From: Tragulus kanchil
Lineage: Eukaryota; Chordata; Mammalia; Artiodactyla; Tragulidae
DNA length: 64,000 nucleotides
Direction of reading: 5' to 3'
Assembly: GCA_022376925.1 (NCBI GenBank)
Contig: JAIOJX010000032.1
Location: 201,868,939-201,932,938, forward strand
Below the pieces are notes generated by a model. It searched no databases, was not told the origin of the DNA, and worked only from the letters and a program-made list of their open reading frames with translations. Shown here one piece after another: positions 32,267 through 43,400 of this stretch. Numbering within the stretch: the stretch's first letter is position 1; each line of letters begins with the position of its first letter. The position numbers and the translations under genes are program-made.

Positions 32267-32640
32267 CGGCTCTCCGATCACGCCGCCACCAGCTCCCGAG
32301 CAGCCACAGCCACAGCCACAGCCTCGGAACAGCTCGGTCGCAGCCGCCCGGCAGCGCCTGGAAACTACTAGAAGAAGCCGCAGATCCTCCTGGCTTGCTT
32401 TTCCCTCCACCCCCCACCCCCTCCCCGCCTTGACTTCCGGCTCCTCCTCCCTCCCACCGGTAGTTCTGTTCCACCTCGCCGAAGTTTAGTTTCCGTCTAT
32501 TCTAGGAATCCGTCAAAGTCCTTCGTCTTACGCCCTAAAAGACCCGAAATGCAGCAGCTCACACGACCATTCCTCACCCACAGAGATGTAAAGGATACAT
32601 TTAATTGTTTCCTTGAACCCTTCATCGGCCCTGCTGAGCC

Positions 32641-32656
32641 TCATGGGAGTTGTAGT
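32641..32656 (-). promoter_or_regulatory. ZNF143-like (SBS) motif 1
   Basis: The minus strand reads ACTACAACTCCCATGA, fitting the ZNF143/THAP11 consensus ACTACAnnTCCCA. Confidence 0.7.
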
Positions 32657-32734
32657 CTCGTTGCGTGACCCGCTGGATAACCGCGGAAGGTCGAGCTGGA
32701 AGTAGAGGAAACGACCTAGGCAAGGTGCGCTGGG

Positions 32735-32752
32735 GATTCTGGGAGATGTAGT
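32735..32752 (-). promoter_or_regulatory. ZNF143-like (SBS) motif 2
   Basis: The minus strand reads ACTACATCTCCCAGAATC, very close to the strong consensus ACTACAnnTCCCAGnATnC. It is the best of the three sites. Confidence 0.78.
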
Positions 32753-32805
32753 CTGGAGGGACCCGCGGCCTATCCGAACAGTGCCTGATGATAGAGGTAG
32801 AAGGA

Positions 32806-32824
32806 ACTACAGCTTCCATCATGC
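32806..32824 (+). promoter_or_regulatory. ZNF143-like (SBS) motif 3
   Basis: The plus strand reads ACTACAGCTTCCATCATGC, with one or two mismatches from the consensus and the opposite orientation to the other two. Confidence 0.6.
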
Positions 32825-32829
32825 CCTGC

Positions 32830-32996
32830 GGCCTTTTTCTTGACCCTGGGTTTCCACCCTACCCCACCCCCCCCGCCTCTCCCCAGGGCTATCCCCTTCC
32901 GCCCCTTTTGTATGCCGCATTGCCTGTCTAGAAAGGCTGGTTCAGCGGCGGAAGAGTCTGGCGCTGACCTGAGAGGGAGGGCTCGGTGTGGAAGAG
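32830..32996 (+). other. Candidate non-coding first exon of VIPAS39 (3' boundary only)
   Basis: The sequence ...GGAAGAG|GTGAGGG at 32996/32997 is a good donor at the edge of the CpG-rich region. VIPAS39 must have an upstream 5' UTR exon, because its ATG directly follows a splice acceptor. The 5' boundary given is arbitrary. Confidence 0.4.
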
Positions 32997-33879
32997 GTGA
33001 GGGTGTCCCAGACCCCTTGGGCTACATATCTGGCCGAGTTCAGCCTTTCCGCATCCATATCCTTTCCCCCTGTTCTCTGAGGTGTCCCTAGACCTCCCCG
33101 GCCTGACTCTGTTACTCCAGTTCCGGCAATCCCAGGGCTGGGAGCTGGTGTACAGTCGGGGTTGGGGCTGCGAATGAGCCCGGACAGCTCATTTAAAACA
33201 AGCATTTAGTGTGCTAAGGTTCTGGGCCTCTGCGGTAGACCCGTGTTTCCTCGACGTTCGCTCGCAGTGTCTTCCTACTTGAATCCACATTTCTTCGTCT
33301 CAGTTGGTAACTTCCCGTGTGTAAGCCTGGCTTGAAATACGACGAATGAATCCGAATCTAATTTCTCAGTAGCTGGTTTCTAGGGTGTCCTATGGCAGGG
33401 AGCCTGTTGGTTGTAGATATTTTTGACTGAGTCGTTTTCCTTCCTTTGTCGTGTTCCTGTTCTTCCTACAGATCTGCTACTCAGTATGATGGGATCTCAG
33501 TAAACAAGTGACAAGGACAAACCTTTGGAGTATTTTAAATCACGTTGAAGCACCCTTCTCAGCTTCTCTTAAAATCGTACCTGATTGCTTTATTAACTTT
33601 GGAGCCATTAAATCCTTGTCTTTTTACTTCCTGAGTAAATCTAGGTTCTTGACTTAGCACTAGAAGTACAAATTAGTGTTAGGCGTCCACTGCCTTTGCA
33701 TAGTTAAAAAAAGACTCCAGAAACCCTCTGGTGGATTACTGGGTTAAGACACATTCTATGCCTGTCGGTGGACACTGTAGTAATGACCTGCAAGGACCAT
33801 GCAAATCAGAGTGGAAATGACCCAGGAGATAGAAAACCTGGAGAGGAGCAACCAACTTGAGCTTCAAAACTTTGATACT

Positions 33880-34010
33880 GAATCTTTTTGTGCTTCGTTT
33901 CCCTCATCAGTGAAATGGAATCTGCCAGGCCTTTACAACTTTACAGAGTTGTTGTAAGGACTGTGAAGTGCTTTATAACCTAGCACCTGTACCAGAGACA
34001 TTTATCTGCT
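33880..34010 (+). mobile_element. MIR-like fragment
   Basis: TTTCCCTCATCAGTGAAATG, GAGTTGTTGTAAGGACTGTG and AAGTGCTTTATAACC resemble the sense MIR 3' half. Confidence 0.55.
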
Positions 34011-34312
34011 CTGTGCACACCTTCAGTGTTTTTGATGGCTACTCAGGTTTTTTATATCAGAATTTTTTAGGCTTTTTAGGAATGTTTTTCTGTTTTTTCC
34101 AAGATACTGATTTACTACTAATAAAAATCAATATTAAACATTAATGTTGTGTCAGCACATGTGTTTTACATGTGTTTTGCTGACTTAAGCCTCACAGCAG
34201 TCTTACCAGGTAGGTCTCTGTTGTTATGTCCAACGTTACAGATGGCTGAGACAGAAAAGTAGCAGAAGATGCCCTATACCAAGGTGTTTGCTTTACACTA
34301 GGGACTTTGTTA

Positions 34313-34625
34313 ACTTTTTGTTGTTGTTGTTTAGTCGCTGAGTCGTGTTCGACTCTTTGCCACCCTATGAACTGCAGCAAGCTAGGCTTCTCTGTCCATT
34401 ACCATTTTCCTGTGTTTGCTCAAACTCATGTCCATTGAGTCAGTGATGCCATCCAACCATCTCATCCTCTGTCTCTCCTCCTCTTGCTCTCAGTCTTTCC
34501 CAGCATCAGGGTCTTTTCCAGTGAGTCCTCTCTTCTCATCAGGTGGCCAAAGTATTGGAGCTGTAGCTTCAGCTTCAGCATCAGTCCTTCCTTCTCTTTC
34601 TCAGCTTCTGTTTAGTCTTCTCTAA
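34313..34625 (-). mobile_element. ART2A-type SINE, antisense
   Basis: TTGTTGTTGTTGTTTAGTCG, CATGTCCATTGAGTCAGTGA, TGCCATCCAACCATCTCATC and CTTTTCCAGTGAGTCCTCTC. It interrupts a MIR-like element. Confidence 0.82.
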
Positions 34626-34906
34626 AACCCTGTGAGGTAGAGTATGACTTTCTCCGAGGCTTAGAAGTAAGATTATTTACCTGGGTTGCTGAGAATTGGA
34701 GAAACTGACATTTGAATTCAGGTCTGCCTGACTACAAAACCTATACTTGTTCTAATAGGAGGGATGATTTATTTTTGTCTGCTAGCTTTTGTATTTGGTT
34801 TTACTTCCTTTATTAAATATACGAAAGGGTTTTGTAAGCCTTGTCTGGGTTCAGTAGAAATCAGTGATGTTTGCCATGGGAAAGGATCAGATAGTAAAAA
34901 ATTCTT

Positions 34907-35169
34907 GGGCTTTCCTGGCGGTCCAGTGGGTGAAGAGTCCACCTTGCAATGCAATGGTCACCAGTTCGATCCCTGGCCTGGGAAGATCCCATGTGCCGCG
35001 GAGCGGCTGGACTAATGTGTCCAATTACCGAGCCGGAGCTCTGGAGCGCATGTGCCCAGAGCCAGTGCTCTGCAGGGGGAGAGGCCACTGCGATGGGAGC
35101 CTACACATGCCAGAGAATAAAGATGGATGAAAATAAATAACCAATAAAAGAGGCTCAAATTAAAAAAAA
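34907..35169 (+). mobile_element. CHR-type SINE, short-tail type
   Basis: Starts GGGCTTTCCTGGCGGTCCAG and ends GAGGCTCAAATTAAAAAAAA. AATTCTT/AATTCTC flanks on both sides. Confidence 0.83.
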
Positions 35170-36218
35170 CAATTCTCATGCTGTATTTGCCATATCCAGA
35201 TGCCCTGACAATGCAGTGAGTGAGGGCAGAGTTATGTTAAGGGCCATTGGGCGTCTCAGTGGGGCTGCCCTGCTGAGCATTTCTGAAACTTCTGTTGAGA
35301 AAGAAGAAGCAAACAAACGCTTTAGAACTGGACTCTCTGTAGCCTTTGGAGTTATTTTTTGGCACTGCAAATTTTGGTACCTGGTTCTTGGCTTAGATCA
35401 GTTTTCACTCTAATCCAGTTGGTATGGATTGTTTAGTTTGTGATTCTAAAGCAAAACTTTCAGGGCAGAATCTAAATTTAGAGTAGTTATGAGAGGCACT
35501 TGTGTTTTGACTGTTTTTTTTTATATGCTTCCTTCTTTGGCTGTGCCCTCATTTCCCAAATTTTGACCAATGCTTGTTAAATTAATCTTGATTTGAAGTT
35601 ACAAGCAGGATCATTTGGCTTCCTTTAGTTGCTTGCTTGTCTTCAAGACTTTAACGAGGATATGGGAGAGCAAGCTGTCTGTGAGTTTTTATTCACTGCA
35701 GTATTCCCAGAGCCTAGAACAGGGCCTCTGAGGTACCACACAATAGATATATGTTGAGTACGCGAGTGCAGTTATTATCTGTTTTGTTCGTGCTTTGACT
35801 GATCTTGTGTATTCAGTAAAGTTCATGACGTATTCTTGTAACCCATCCCTTCTTTGTCCTTTTACCTTATACTTACCTACGCTGAATGCTCGAGCTCTGT
35901 TGTAGGGTCCTCCAGAGAGGGACTTGTTTTTCACTTAAAATATCCCATCCAGCACCTGACAGAGCACCTGAGAGTGTCATGAACAAAGTAGCTTCTCTAG
36001 GAACGAATGAGAGCTTGTGGATTATCAGATGATCAAAAGTGTGACTGGGTTGGTTGAGATCTGCTTTTATTGGCTCAGTCAGTGTTTTGTTCACCAGACA
36101 CTTTCATGCCTCCCTGACTGCAGCAGGGAGTTTGTAGTCCAGGTACCAGAAGCTTTTGGAGCTCTTTTGAGGGGAATCCAGAAAGAGACATAGACTGTAT
36201 CTGTCTTCCTCACTCCAG

Positions 36219-36311
36219 ATGAATTGGACCAAGGGTGATGAGGAGGAGTACTGGAACAGCTCCAAGTTCAAGGCTTTCACCTTTGATGATGAGGATGATG
36301 AGCTCTCACAG
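36219..36311 (+). CDS. VIPAS39 coding exon 1, first copy
   Basis: The same 31-codon exon in the first copy of block 8, with good splice sites. Only one of the two is expected in the true locus. Confidence 0.75.
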
Positions 36312-36610
36312 GTAGGTGTCCGCAAACAGTTGCTGAAATTCTCATCCTCTCCCACTGTGTGCCCTTCCCTTCGCATCCTTCATCATCTGTCTCCATTGGG
36401 CTCAAAGTGCTTTCATTCGATCTTTAGACAAATCTTTCTGGAGAAGAAATCTGAGAAAAGAGAGGAATTGTAAAAACCAAATCATCTCTGCCCTTTTTCC
36501 TTTACATTCTTAAAATGATTCATTTCTTCCAGGTTTTTTTTTTTCAAGAACACTTAAGTCTTTTGTCATGTGGTATCGATTATTTTTGAAGGATGAACTA
36601 AGTTGGAAGT

Positions 36611-36945
36611 TTTTTTTTTTTTTAAACATTCATTTTATTTATTTATCTTTTGGGGGGGTGAGGTGGGGAGGGAGGCGGATGGACGGGCCACTTCTATTGG
36701 TCTTTTATTTATCTATTTTCATCCGTCTTTGTTCTTTGGCTCCTGTGGGCCTCCCATCGCGGTGGCATCTGTCGTCGCAGAGTGCCGGCTCTGGTCGCAT
36801 GCGCCCCAGAGCTCCAGCTCGGTAATTGGACACATCAGTCCAGCCGCTCCGCGGCACGTGGGATCTCCCCAGGCCAGGGATCGAACCGGCGCCCCTTGCA
36901 CTGCAAGGTGGTGTCCTTACCCACTGGACCACCAGGGGAAGCCCA
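36611..36945 (-). mobile_element. CHR-type SINE, long-tail type, antisense (copied at 37716-38050)
   Basis: Inverted head CACCAGGGGAAGCCC; C-rich tail module on the minus strand upstream of poly-A. Target-site duplication GTTGGAAGTTTT on both sides. The copy comes from block 8. Confidence 0.87.
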
Positions 36946-37261
36946 GGTTGGAAGTTTTGTCTTTCACGTGTCTGTTTTAGGAAACATTCGATTTTCAAGA
37001 GATGGATAAACTCACTACAAAGCAAGGGATATGATTAGAATTCAAAAGCGGTTTTGATTCTTCCTAACCTTTTGCTCATGGCCTCCAGTGTTGGCTAAAG
37101 AGCAATTTATTTTCTTGGCAAATGTCTAGCAGGCTAGGCTTTCGATGGCAGAAGATGAAAATTGTAGCCATTTTCAAGTCCAAGTTCCTCAACCTTCTTG
37201 GCTGTCGGATGTGAGAAGTGTTCACTGCCTGAATTCCCTGCCTTATTATGTCTGCCTGCAG

Positions 37262-37288
37262 TTGAAGGAATCCAAGCGGGCAGTGAAT
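37262..37288 (+). pseudogene. VIPAS39 coding exon 2, truncated copy
   Basis: It has the acceptor CTGCAG and the codons LKESKRAVN, then runs directly into a second copy of sequence upstream of exon 1. It is cut by the block junction. Confidence 0.85.
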
Positions 37289-37323
37289 CCAGAAAGAGAC
37301 TGTATCTGTCCTCCTCACTCCAG

Positions 37324-37416
37324 ATGAATTGGACCAAGGGGGATGAGGAGGAGTACTGGAACAGCTCCAAGTTCAAGGCTTTCACCTTTGATGATGAGGA
37401 TGATGAGCTCTCACAG
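37324..37416 (+). CDS. VIPAS39: VIPAS39 coding exon 1 (copy B)
   Basis: 31 codons, starting with ATG immediately after acceptor CTCACTCCAG and ending DDEDDELSQ, donor GTAGGT. An equivalent copy is at 36219-36311, which has the same sequence except GGGTGATG for GGGGGATG. Confidence 0.93.
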
Positions 37417-40400
37417 GTAGGTGTCCGCAAACAGTTGCTGAAATTCTCATCCTCTCCCACTGTGTGCCCTTCCCTTCGCATCCTTCATCATCTGTCTCCA
37501 TTGGGCTCAAAGTGCTTTCATTCGATCTTTAGACAAATCTTTCTGGAGAAGAAATCTGAGAAAAGAGAGGAATTGTAAAAACCAAATCATCTCTGCCCTT
37601 TTTCCTTTACATTCTTAAGATGATTCATTTCTTCCAGGTTTTTTTTTTTCAAGAACACTTAAGTCTTTTGTCATGTGGTATCGATTATTTTTGAAGGATG
37701 AACTAAGTTGGAAGTTTTTTTTTTTTTTAAACATTCATTTTATTTATTTATCTTTTGGGGGGGTGAGGTGGGGAGGGAGGCGGATGGACGGGCCACTTCT
37801 ATTGGTCTTTTATTTATCTATTTTCATCCGTCTTTGTTCTTTGGCTCCTGTGGGCCTCCCATCGCGGTGGCATCTGTCGTCGCAGAGTGCCGGCTCTGGT
37901 CGCATGCGCCCCAGAGCTCCAGCTCGGTAATTGGACACATCAGTCCAGCCGCTCCGCGGCACGTGGGATCTCCCCAGGCCAGGGATCGAACCGGCGCCCC
38001 TTGCACTGCAAGGTGGTGTCCTTACCCACTGGACCACCAGGGGAAGCCCAGGTTGGAAGTTTTGTCTTTCACGTGTCTGTTTTAGGAAACATTCGATTTT
38101 CAAGAGATGGATAAACTCACTACAAAGCAAGGGATATGATTAGAATTCAAAAGCGGTTTTGATTCTTCCTAACCTTTTGCTCATGGCCTCCAGTGTTGGC
38201 TAAAGAGCAATTTATTTTCTTGGCAAATGTCTAGCAGGCTAGGCTTTCGATGGCAGAAGATGAAAATTGTAGCCATTTTCAAGTCCAAGTTCCTCAACCT
38301 TCTTGGCTGTCGGATGTGAGAAGTGTTCACTGCCTGAATTCCCTGCCTTATCATGTCTGCCTGCAGTTGAAGGAATCCAAGCGGGCAGTGAATAGCCTTC
38401 GAGACTTTGTTGATGATGATGATGACGATGACCTGGAGAGAGTCAGCTGGAGTGGGGAGCCTGTGGGAAGTAAGTACAAAAGGCCCTGGAAGGGATTAAT
38501 TATTCTTACACCAATAAGTCTTCTCAATATTCGTCAAGAAAGGGAATGAGGTTAAATTATTTTCAGATGAACATGCACCTGGCAGTTTAGCGCAGGGGAA
38601 GGTACTTGGGGAAATACAGCAGTAGTTTCCACATCCGAGGGCTAATGTTTGGCTGGCTATTTCAGACTGATTTGGGGTGCTTGTTAAAATTAGATTCCTG
38701 GGCTTCACTCAAGAGACTCTGCTTCAGTAGGTCTTGGGGATGGGGGTGGGGTGGGGGTAGGGTGGGGGTCTCACATGATAATAAGCAGTGCAGATACTTC
38801 TGATACACAGTCATATTTGGAAACTGCTGACTTACATGCCCTCAACTGGCTGGCAGAACTGATTTAGCCACCACAGCTCCCAGCCTAGCTGTTCCATGAT
38901 ACCTCTTACCTGGCCTTTGCAGAGTCCATCTGACTTTTAAGTGTAGTTTTAAAGATTAAAAAAAGAGAGAGAGAAACACCATCATATGATTTAAAAAGTA
39001 AAAGGAATTTAAGGCATACAGTGTAAAGTTTCCCTCCTGAACTGTCTTGTGTCTACTCAGTTCTCAGGCCCTGACTGCACCAAAGAACAGATACTGTTGT
39101 TTGCTTCCTGTGTATTCATCTAGAGATTCAGTTGGCATGTGGAAAAATACTTATAGGAGAATGTACCCCACTTTTTTACACCAGTGGTGGCAAAGTTTAT
39201 ACCTTCCTCTTTTCATTGGACAATATAGCTCGAAGATCTTTCCATAGTAGATCTTTCTCCTTCTGCCTCTCCCTTTTTAAAAATTTTTAAAAATATTTAT
39301 TTATTTGGCTGTGTCAGGTCTTAGTTGCAGTGTGTGAGCTTTAGTTCACTGACCAGGGGTGGAACCCTGGCCTCCTGCATTGGGAACTTAGCATTTTAGC
39401 CACTGGACCACCAGGGAATCCCTGCCTCTTGTTAAAACTAGCAGCAGGGCTTCCCCTGGTGGATAAGGACACCGCCTTGCAGTGCAAGGGGCGCCCGTTC
39501 GATCCGTGGCCTGGGAAGATCCCACATGCCGCGGAGTGGCTGGACCGATGTGTCCAGTTGCCGAGCCGGAGCTCTGGAGCTCATGCACCCAGAGCCGGCA
39601 CTCTGCAGCGACAGACGCCGCCGCGATGGGAGGCCTACAGGAGCCAAAGAACAAAGGTGGATGAAAATAGACAAATGAAAGCCCAATAGAAGTGGCCCAC
39701 CCGCTCCCCTCCCTCCCCAACCCGCCCCCCGCCCAAAGTGAATAAATAAATAAATCTTTAAAAAAAAAAAACTAGCAGCATAGGGCTTCCCTGGTGGCCC
39801 AGTGGGTAAGGACACCGCCTTGCAGTACAAGGGGCGCCAGTTCAATCCCTGGCCTGGAAAGATCCCATGTGTGGCAGAGCGACTAGGCTGATGTGTCCAA
39901 TTACCAAGTGGGAGCTCTGGGGCGCGTGCGCCCAGAGCCAGTGCTCTGCGACAGCAGAGGCCACTGTGGTGGGAGGCCCATACAAGTCAAAGAACAAAGA
40001 TGGATGAAAATAGATAAATGAAAGACCGATAGAAGTGGCCCGCCCGCCCTCCTCTCTCCCCAGCCGCCCCCCACCCAAAAAAAACCTAGCAGCATAGTAT
40101 TCATTGTATCAGTTCAGTTCAGTGGCTCAGTCCTGTCAGACTTTGTAACCCCATGGACTGCAGCTTGCAAGGCTTCCTTGTTCTTCACCATCCCCCGAAG
40201 CTTGCTCAATCTCATGTCCATTGACTCAGTGATGCCATCCAACCATCTCATCAGATTTCCATACTTTATATAGATTTCTCACGATTTACGTAACCAGTCC
40301 ACTGTTGGTGAGCCATTAGATTGTTTCCAACCTGTTGTTGTTTATCTTGTTGTCAGTAACCTTGTATTTTGCCCATATAAGAGTATCCGGAAGAGGAGTT

Positions 40401-43400
40401 CCTAGAGTGGATTTACCAGCAGAGGGTGTTTGCCTCTGTGTTGGGTAGACGTCGCACCAGTTTGCACGTCCACCTTTTTCCCCACAGCCGTGACAACAGC
40501 ACAGGGTATTCTCTAACTTTTGGGTCTTTGTCATTCTTCTAGGGGGCGAGTGGCATCTCAGTGTACGTTTTTAAAAAATTTATGTATTTATTGATTCTCA
40601 GCTGCTCTGGGTCTTCGCTGCTGCGTGGACTTTTCTCTAGTTGCAGCTGGTGGGGGCTACTTACTAGTTATGCAGGTGTCTCGTTGCGGCGGTTTCTCTT
40701 GTTACGGAACATGGGCTCTAAGCATACAGGCTTCAGTAGTTGTGTCACATGGGCTTAGTTGCTTCATGGCATGTGGAATCTTCCCAGACCAGGGATCAAA
40801 CCTGTGTCACCTTGTATTGGTAGGCAGATTCTTAACCACTGGGACTACCAGGAAGGTCCTCAATATACTTTTTTTTTTTTTTAAGATTTATTTATTTATT
40901 TACTTTGGGCGGGGGTCGGGTTGGGGAAGGAGGGGAGCGGGCGGGCCACTTCTATTGGACTTTCATTTCTCCATTTTCATCTGTCTTTGTTCTTTGGCTC
41001 CTGTGGGCCTCCCATCGCGGTGGCGTCTGTCGTTGCAGAGCGCCGGCTCTGGGCACATGCGCTCCAGAGCTCCAGAGCTCCGGCTCAGTAATTGGACACA
41101 TTGGTCCAGCCACTCCGCGGCACGTGGGATCTTCCCAGGCCAGGGATCGAACGGGCGCCCCTTGCACTGCAAGGCGGTGTCCTTACCCACTGGACCACCA
41201 GGGGAAGCCCCTCAATATACTTTTAATTTGTGTAATTCACTTGTTAAGAGTGAGGTTGAACACCTTTCCATATGTTTAATAGCTACTTATATTTCCTTTT
41301 CTGTGATCCATTTATTCATTTCCTTTGCCCCCTTTTTCTTTCTATTGGTCTATTTGATTTTGTTCTTTCTCCTTGCCCCAGTTTTTTAAGTCCATGTTGA
41401 CAAGGGACCAGAGCTTCTGATGAAAAGCGTTTAGAGTTTATTGGAATGCTGGATGTAATGGCATTATTTTAGATGAGAATGACTGATCTACATCTGTCTT
41501 GCAGGCATCTCATGGTCCATCAAAGAGACTGCTGGTAACAGTGGGTCAAACCATGAGCGCGAACAGCTGAACGAAAACCGAAACCAGCTTCTCCACAACA
41601 GTCTCTAACTTTTGGGTCTTTGTCATTCTTCTAGGGGGCGAGTGACATCTCAGTGTACGTTTTTAAAAAATTTATGTATTTATTGATTCTCAGCTGCTCT
41701 GGGTCTTCGCTGCTGCGTGGACTTTTCTCTAGTTGCAGCTGGTGGGGGCTACTTACTAGTTATGCAGGTGTCTCGTTGCGGCGGTTTCTCTTGTTACGGA
41801 ACATGGGCTCTAAGCATACAGGCTTCAGTAGTTGTGTCACATGGGCTTAGTTGCTTCATGGCATGTGGAATCTTCCCAGACCAGGGATCAAACCTGTGTC
41901 ACCTTGTATTGGTAGGCAGATTCTTAACCACTGGGACTACCAGGAAGGTCCTCAATATACTTTTTTTTTTTTTTAAGATTTATTTATTTATTTACTTTGG
42001 GCGGGGGTCGGGTTGGGGAAGGAGGGGAGCGGGCGGGCCACTTCTATTGGACTTTCATTTCTCCATTTTCATCTGTCTTTGTTCTTTGGCTCCTGTGGGC
42101 CTCCCATCGCGGTGGCATCTGTCGTTGCAGAGCGCCGGCTCTGGGCACATGCGCTCCAGAGCTCCAGAGCTCCGGCTCAGTAATTGGACACATTGGTCCA
42201 GCCACTCCGCGGCACGTGGGATCTTCCCAGGCCAGGGATCGAACGGGCGCCCCTTGCACTGCAAGGCGGTGTCCTTACCCACTGGACCACCAGGGGAAGC
42301 CCCTCAATATACTTTTAATTTGTGTAATTCACTTGTTAAGAGTGAGGTTGAACACCTTTCCATATGTTTAATAGCTACTTATATTTCCTTTTCTGTGATC
42401 CATTTATTCATTTCCTTTGCCCCCTTTTTCTTTCTATTGGTCTATTTGATTTTGTTCTTTCTCCTTGCCCCAGTTTTTTAAGTCCATGTTGACAAGGGAC
42501 CAGAGCTTCTGATGAAAAGCGTTTAGAGTTTATTGGAATGCTGGATGTAATGGCATTATTTTAGATGAGAATGACTGATCTACATCTGTCTTGCAGGCAT
42601 CTCATGGTCCATCAAAGAGACTGCTGGTAACAGTGGGTCAAACCATGAGCGCGAACAGCTGAAGAACCGAAACAGCTTCTCCACCTATGCACAGCTACCC
42701 AAACCTGCTTCTACCTACTCTCTAAGCAGCCTTTTTAGAGGCAAGAGTGATGCTTAAAGAGACAGAGAGTCCTTTTCTTTTCTTTCTTTCTTTCTTTTTT
42801 TTTTCAAAAAAATCACTAAGACTGTGATTTCCATTTACTTTGTAAGAAAAAAGATTATTGAAGGATAAAAATCTTTGGAGCTGGCCATTAGGGATCAGAA
42901 AGGGGAAGAAATCAGGGCAAGTCCAAGGCATAGGACTGGGTTTCTAAACCATGGTAAAGTTGGAGAAGGAAATGGCAGCCCACTCCTGTATTCTTTCCTG
43001 GAGAATCCTATGGACAGAGGAGTCCGTGCGGTTGCAAGAATTGGAAAAAAAAAGGAAAAAATAAAACATGATTGACAAAATTTACTTTAACCCTGTGACA
43101 GGAACTGAAGAAATCTGTCTAGGTCAGAATTCCTTCTCCTGTGCATTTCAGGAGGGAAGCCTTGTGCGCTGCTGGTGGGAATGTAAAATGATGCAACCTG
43201 TATGTAGAAAACACGGGAAGACTATGGAAGACAGTTATGGCAGTTCCTCAAAAAATTAAATGTAGAAATTACCATATAGTCCAGCAGTCTACCTCTGGAT
43301 ATATAAAAAGAATTCAAAGCAAGGACTTAAACAGATATTTATACACCAGGGTTCATAATATGACTATGTAGATTAGCCAAAACATGGAAACAACCCAAAT

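Larger units (their letters stand above)
32267..32996. promoter_or_regulatory. Divergent GC-rich promoter of AHSA1 (-) and VIPAS39 (+)
   Basis: GC-rich DNA with many CpGs between the AHSA1 start codon and a plausible first non-coding exon of VIPAS39. It contains no TATA box that I can see and no repeat. Three ACTACA-type motifs lie at 32641-32656, 32735-32752 and 32806-32824. The head-to-head arrangement is read directly from the two genes; promoter function is inferred. Confidence 0.8.
32997..36173. other. VIPAS39 first intron (inferred)
   Basis: Downstream of the candidate first exon. It holds MIR-like fragments, one ART2A-type and one CHR-type SINE. No other coding signal. Confidence 0.6.
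36174..38393 (+). repeat. Duplicated block 8: 36174-37288 and 37289-38393
   Basis: Copies of about 1.11 kb that abut. The second copy opens with a 6-base deletion within 20 bases of its start. It contains VIPAS39 exon 1, a SINE and part of exon 2. Confidence 0.95.
40510..42684 (+). repeat. Duplicated block 9: 40510-41596 and 41602-42684
   Basis: Copies of about 1.09 kb. Near the junction the first copy gains four extra bases in 25. It contains two SINE copies and most of VIPAS39 exon 3. Confidence 0.95.

Noticed and set aside
40625..42481. Two identical 254-codon open frames
   Set aside because: They consist of antisense SINE sequence (two adjacent elements) duplicated by block 9, with no splice or start context.
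42741..42752. Alternative GT donor after AAGA at 42747
   Set aside because: It would add two residues absent from the family and has a poor consensus. The GC donor with GAG|GCAAGA gives the exact expected junction.
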